A DNA stretch of 6,234 nt from Clostridia bacterium. GTDB lineage: Bacteria > Bacillota > Peptococcia > DRI-13 > DTU073. Numbering within the stretch: position 1 is the first letter of the stretch; every line of letters starts with the position of its first letter. This document shows, in pieces, positions 6,139-6,234 of this stretch. Made by a program: the position numbers and the translations under genes. The stretch is taken from assembly GCA_028709105.1 (NCBI GenBank), contig JAQVYD010000075.1, forward strand, positions 1-6,234. Reading direction: 5' to 3'. Under the pieces are notes generated by a model. It was not told the DNA's origin, did no database searches, and worked only from the letters and a program-made list of their open reading frames with translations.

Positions 6139-6234
6139 TCACAGCTTTTTATACACTTCTCCACGAGGAGCGATCTTAATAATCCTAATAAGTAAATGTT
6201 GGTCATCCTTGTTAAAAATAATTCTGTAATTCCC
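6139..6234 (-). CDS. RelE/ParE-family toxin-like protein, C-terminal fragment (cut by window edge)
   Basis: The last 31 codons of a minus-strand gene enter from the right edge and end at TGA (6141-6139). The peptide contains YRIIFNKDD, then IRIIKIAPRGEVYKKL. The order 'YR-hydrophobic-(I/Y)-F/Y', an acidic turn, a hydrophobic strand and a final basic residue followed by xVYK resembles the end of RelE/ParE-type toxins (mRNA interferases or gyrase inhibitors of type II toxin-antitoxin pairs), where the C-terminal Arg/Tyr region contributes to the active site in RelE types. The N-terminus and any antitoxin gene would lie outside the window. The open frame to the edge, the family-like end and the shared terminator support a real gene; with only 31 residues the family is probable, not certain. 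Confidence 0.62.
   Translation of the reverse strand, partial: GNYRIIFNKDDQHLLIRIIKIAPRGEVYKKL

Overview
The window looks like a chromosomal segment from a low- to mid-GC, strictly anaerobic Firmicute (class Clostridia). The reasons are an NAD-linked [FeFe]-hydrogenase operon, strong GGAGG-type ribosome binding sites, AT-rich intergenic DNA with sigma-A-like promoters, and a lipoprotein with a C-terminal copper-amine-oxidase-N-like (stalk) domain, a combination common in syntrophic and fermentative clostridia. The genus cannot be fixed from the sequence.

Layout, left to right. Bases 1-3508 (minus strand) hold a tightly packed operon hydC-hydB-hydA, transcribed right to left. HydC is a NuoE-like [2Fe-2S] subunit, HydB a NuoF-like FMN/NADH subunit, and HydA the catalytic [FeFe]-hydrogenase, which runs off the left edge just short of its C-terminus. 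The genes overlap by 13 bp and 4 bp, so translation is probably coupled. A good sigma-A-type promoter (TTGACA, 17 bp, TATTCT) lies about 90-120 bp upstream of hydC. Upstream on the same strand is a fumarylacetoacetate-hydrolase-family gene (3680-4438). Then comes a divergent promoter region (4439-4586) with nested inverted repeats. A 487-residue lipoprotein gene (4587-6050) is on the plus strand and ends at a perfect 19-bp bidirectional terminator hairpin. At the right edge (6139-6234, minus strand) are the last 31 codons of a probable RelE/ParE-type toxin gene that converges on this terminator.

How the parts work together: HydC, HydB and HydA should form a soluble trimer that moves electrons from NADH via FMN and Fe-S clusters to the H-cluster and makes H2 (or runs in reverse). 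The most informative feature is the short HydB. It lacks both the N-terminal thioredoxin-like [2Fe-2S] domain and the C-terminal two-[4Fe-4S] domain of electron-bifurcating HydB proteins. This matches the description of Syntrophomonas wolfei Hyd1ABC, which works with NADH alone without ferredoxin. The FAH-family enzyme and the lipoprotein have no evident functional link to the hydrogenase. I do not see a clearly new multi-gene system; the unexplained parts are the large middle region of the lipoprotein and the palindromes in the divergent regulatory region.
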